Of a stretch of 5,954 bases of DNA, positions 5,286 through 5,954 are shown piece by piece. The notes under the pieces are model-generated. The model worked only from the letters and a program-made list of their open reading frames with translations, searched no databases and was not told the origin of the DNA. Made by a program: the position numbers and the translations under genes. The first letter of the stretch is position 1. Every line of letters begins with the position of its first letter. Source of the DNA: Octadecabacter sp. (GTDB taxonomy: Bacteria; Pseudomonadota; Alphaproteobacteria; Rhodobacterales; Rhodobacteraceae); NCBI GenBank assembly GCA_018500065.2, contig JAHBAO020000311.1:1-5954 (forward strand), written 5' to 3'.

Positions 5286-5954
5286 GTGAGTATACGCGCC
5301 ATGATGAATAGATTGATGACACTTCTCGCCGCGACGATGATCGCACTTGTTTCACTCGGCGCCGCAGTGGCCCCTGCGCAGGCGCAGGAACCGTTGCGCC
5401 TAACGTTGCGCGACGGTGTGATCGAGGCGCTGCCGTTTGCGCTGCCGAACTTTCAGGCGGAGGTCGCGGGGTCTGAACAGATGGCCGCAGACATCAGCCG
5501 CGTGATTGCGGAAGACTTGAATGGCACCGGATTGTTCCGCCAGATCCAGAGCTCGGCGTTTATTTCGACCCCTGCCGGTTTTGGCAGCCCGATTGAGTTT
5601 GCCGATTGGCGTGCGATCAACGCGCAGGCGCTCATCACGGGTGCTGTGGCGGTGAATGGCAGCCAAGTGACCGTGAAGTTCCGTCTGTATGACGTGTTTT
5701 CTGGCGCTGAAATGGGGCAAGGGCTGCAGTTTGCAGGGACCACCGATAGTTGGCGTCGTATGTCGCACAAAGTGGCTGACGCGGTTTATTCGCGCATCAC
5801 GGGTGAGGCTGGCTATTTTGACAGCCGCATCGTCTATGTCGCGGAAACCGGCCCCAAGGATGACCGTGCAAAACGCCTTGCGATCATGGATTATGACGGC
5901 GCGAATGTGCAGTATTTGACTGACAGCAGCGCGATTGTGCTGGCGCCAAGGTTC
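5286..5954 (+). CDS. tolB: Tol-Pal periplasmic beta-propeller protein TolB (3' end missing)
   Basis: TolB is the periplasmic protein that binds TolA and Pal and is essential to the Tol cycle. GTG 5286 has GGGGGA seven bases upstream and gives VSIRAMMNRLMTLLAATM; ATG 5301 in the same frame is an alternative without a good ribosome site. A Sec signal peptide is clear: Arg4 and Arg9, a hydrophobic core at about 10-28, and the site AQA-QE after residue 33. The mature N-terminus would supply the TolA-binding segment. The N-terminal domain shows ALPNF, DISRVIAEDLNGTGLFRQI, FADWRAINAQALITGAV and FRLYDVFSG, all typical of TolB. The beta-propeller begins near residue 181 (RIVYVAETGP, RLAIMDYDGANVQYLT) and the window ends in APRF, part of its first repeat. 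About 223 of roughly 430-440 residues are present, with no stop before the edge. Confidence 0.96.
   Translation, partial: MSIRAMMNRLMTLLAATMIALVSLGAAVAPAQAQEPLRLTLRDGVIEALPFALPNFQAEVAGSEQMAADISRVIAEDLNGTGLFRQIQSSAFISTPAGFGSPIEFADWRAINAQALITGAVAVNGSQVTVKFRLYDVFSGAEMGQGLQFAGTTDSWRRMSHKVADAVYSRITGEAGYFDSRIVYVAETGPKDDRAKRLAIMDYDGANVQYLTDSSAIVLAPRF

Noticed and set aside
5181..5289. Mini-ORFs starting at ATG 5181 (34 aa) and ATG 5224 (21 aa)
   Set aside because: Neither has a convincing Shine-Dalgarno sequence. They are better read as parts of the broken TolA-like region.
5453..5919. Minus-strand ORFs (5400-5770) and the + ORF at 5689-5919
   Set aside because: They overlap the tolB frame, which matches the family through to the window edge, so they are shadows.

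Overview
The window is a bacterial chromosomal segment carrying the end of ruvB, two uncharacterised genes, and most of a tol cluster, all on the + strand. Gene order (ruvB, then ybgC-tolQ-tolR-tolA-tolB), the proline/glutamate-rich TolA, the Arg-rich TolR N-terminus and the moderately high GC with frequent TTG leucine codons suggest an alphaproteobacterium, most likely of the Rhodobacterales/Roseobacter group. That placement is inference from gene content and protein style, not from a marker gene.

Layout. 1-671: 3' two thirds of ruvB (Holliday-junction branch-migration motor). 673-1497: an exported protein of unknown function, starting at GTG one base after the ruvB stop. 1536-2162: a cytosolic protein of unknown function whose stop overlaps the ybgC start (ATGA). 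2159-2548: ybgC, a hotdog-fold acyl-CoA thioesterase usually linked to tol genes. 2547-2662: a terminator-like inverted repeat directly on the ybgC stop, then a possible promoter and a GC hairpin leading into tolQ. 2663-4942: tolQ, tolR and tolA, almost without gaps. 4939-5289: an abnormal stretch between tolA and tolB. 5286-5954: the 5' half of tolB, cut by the window edge. pal would be expected downstream, outside the window.

How the genes work together. TolQ and TolR form the inner-membrane proton-driven motor. TolA spans the periplasm from that motor to TolB and the outer-membrane lipoprotein Pal, and the system constricts the outer membrane at division and maintains envelope integrity. 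YbgC is probably an accessory enzyme of lipid or acyl-CoA metabolism. ruvB and the two unknown genes appear to belong to an upstream transcription unit ending after ybgC.

The least ordinary part is the tolA-tolB gap. A small ORF with its own Shine-Dalgarno sequence and signal peptide overlaps the tolA stop. Its second half resembles the start of the TolA C-terminal domain, but the similarity continues only if the frame is shifted at a run of six Gs. The shifted frame then runs to a stop that directly abuts the tolB start. This looks like a decaying tandem copy of TolA domain III, a frameshifted gene, or a sequence error. I see no CRISPR array, insertion sequence, tRNA/rRNA or defence system.
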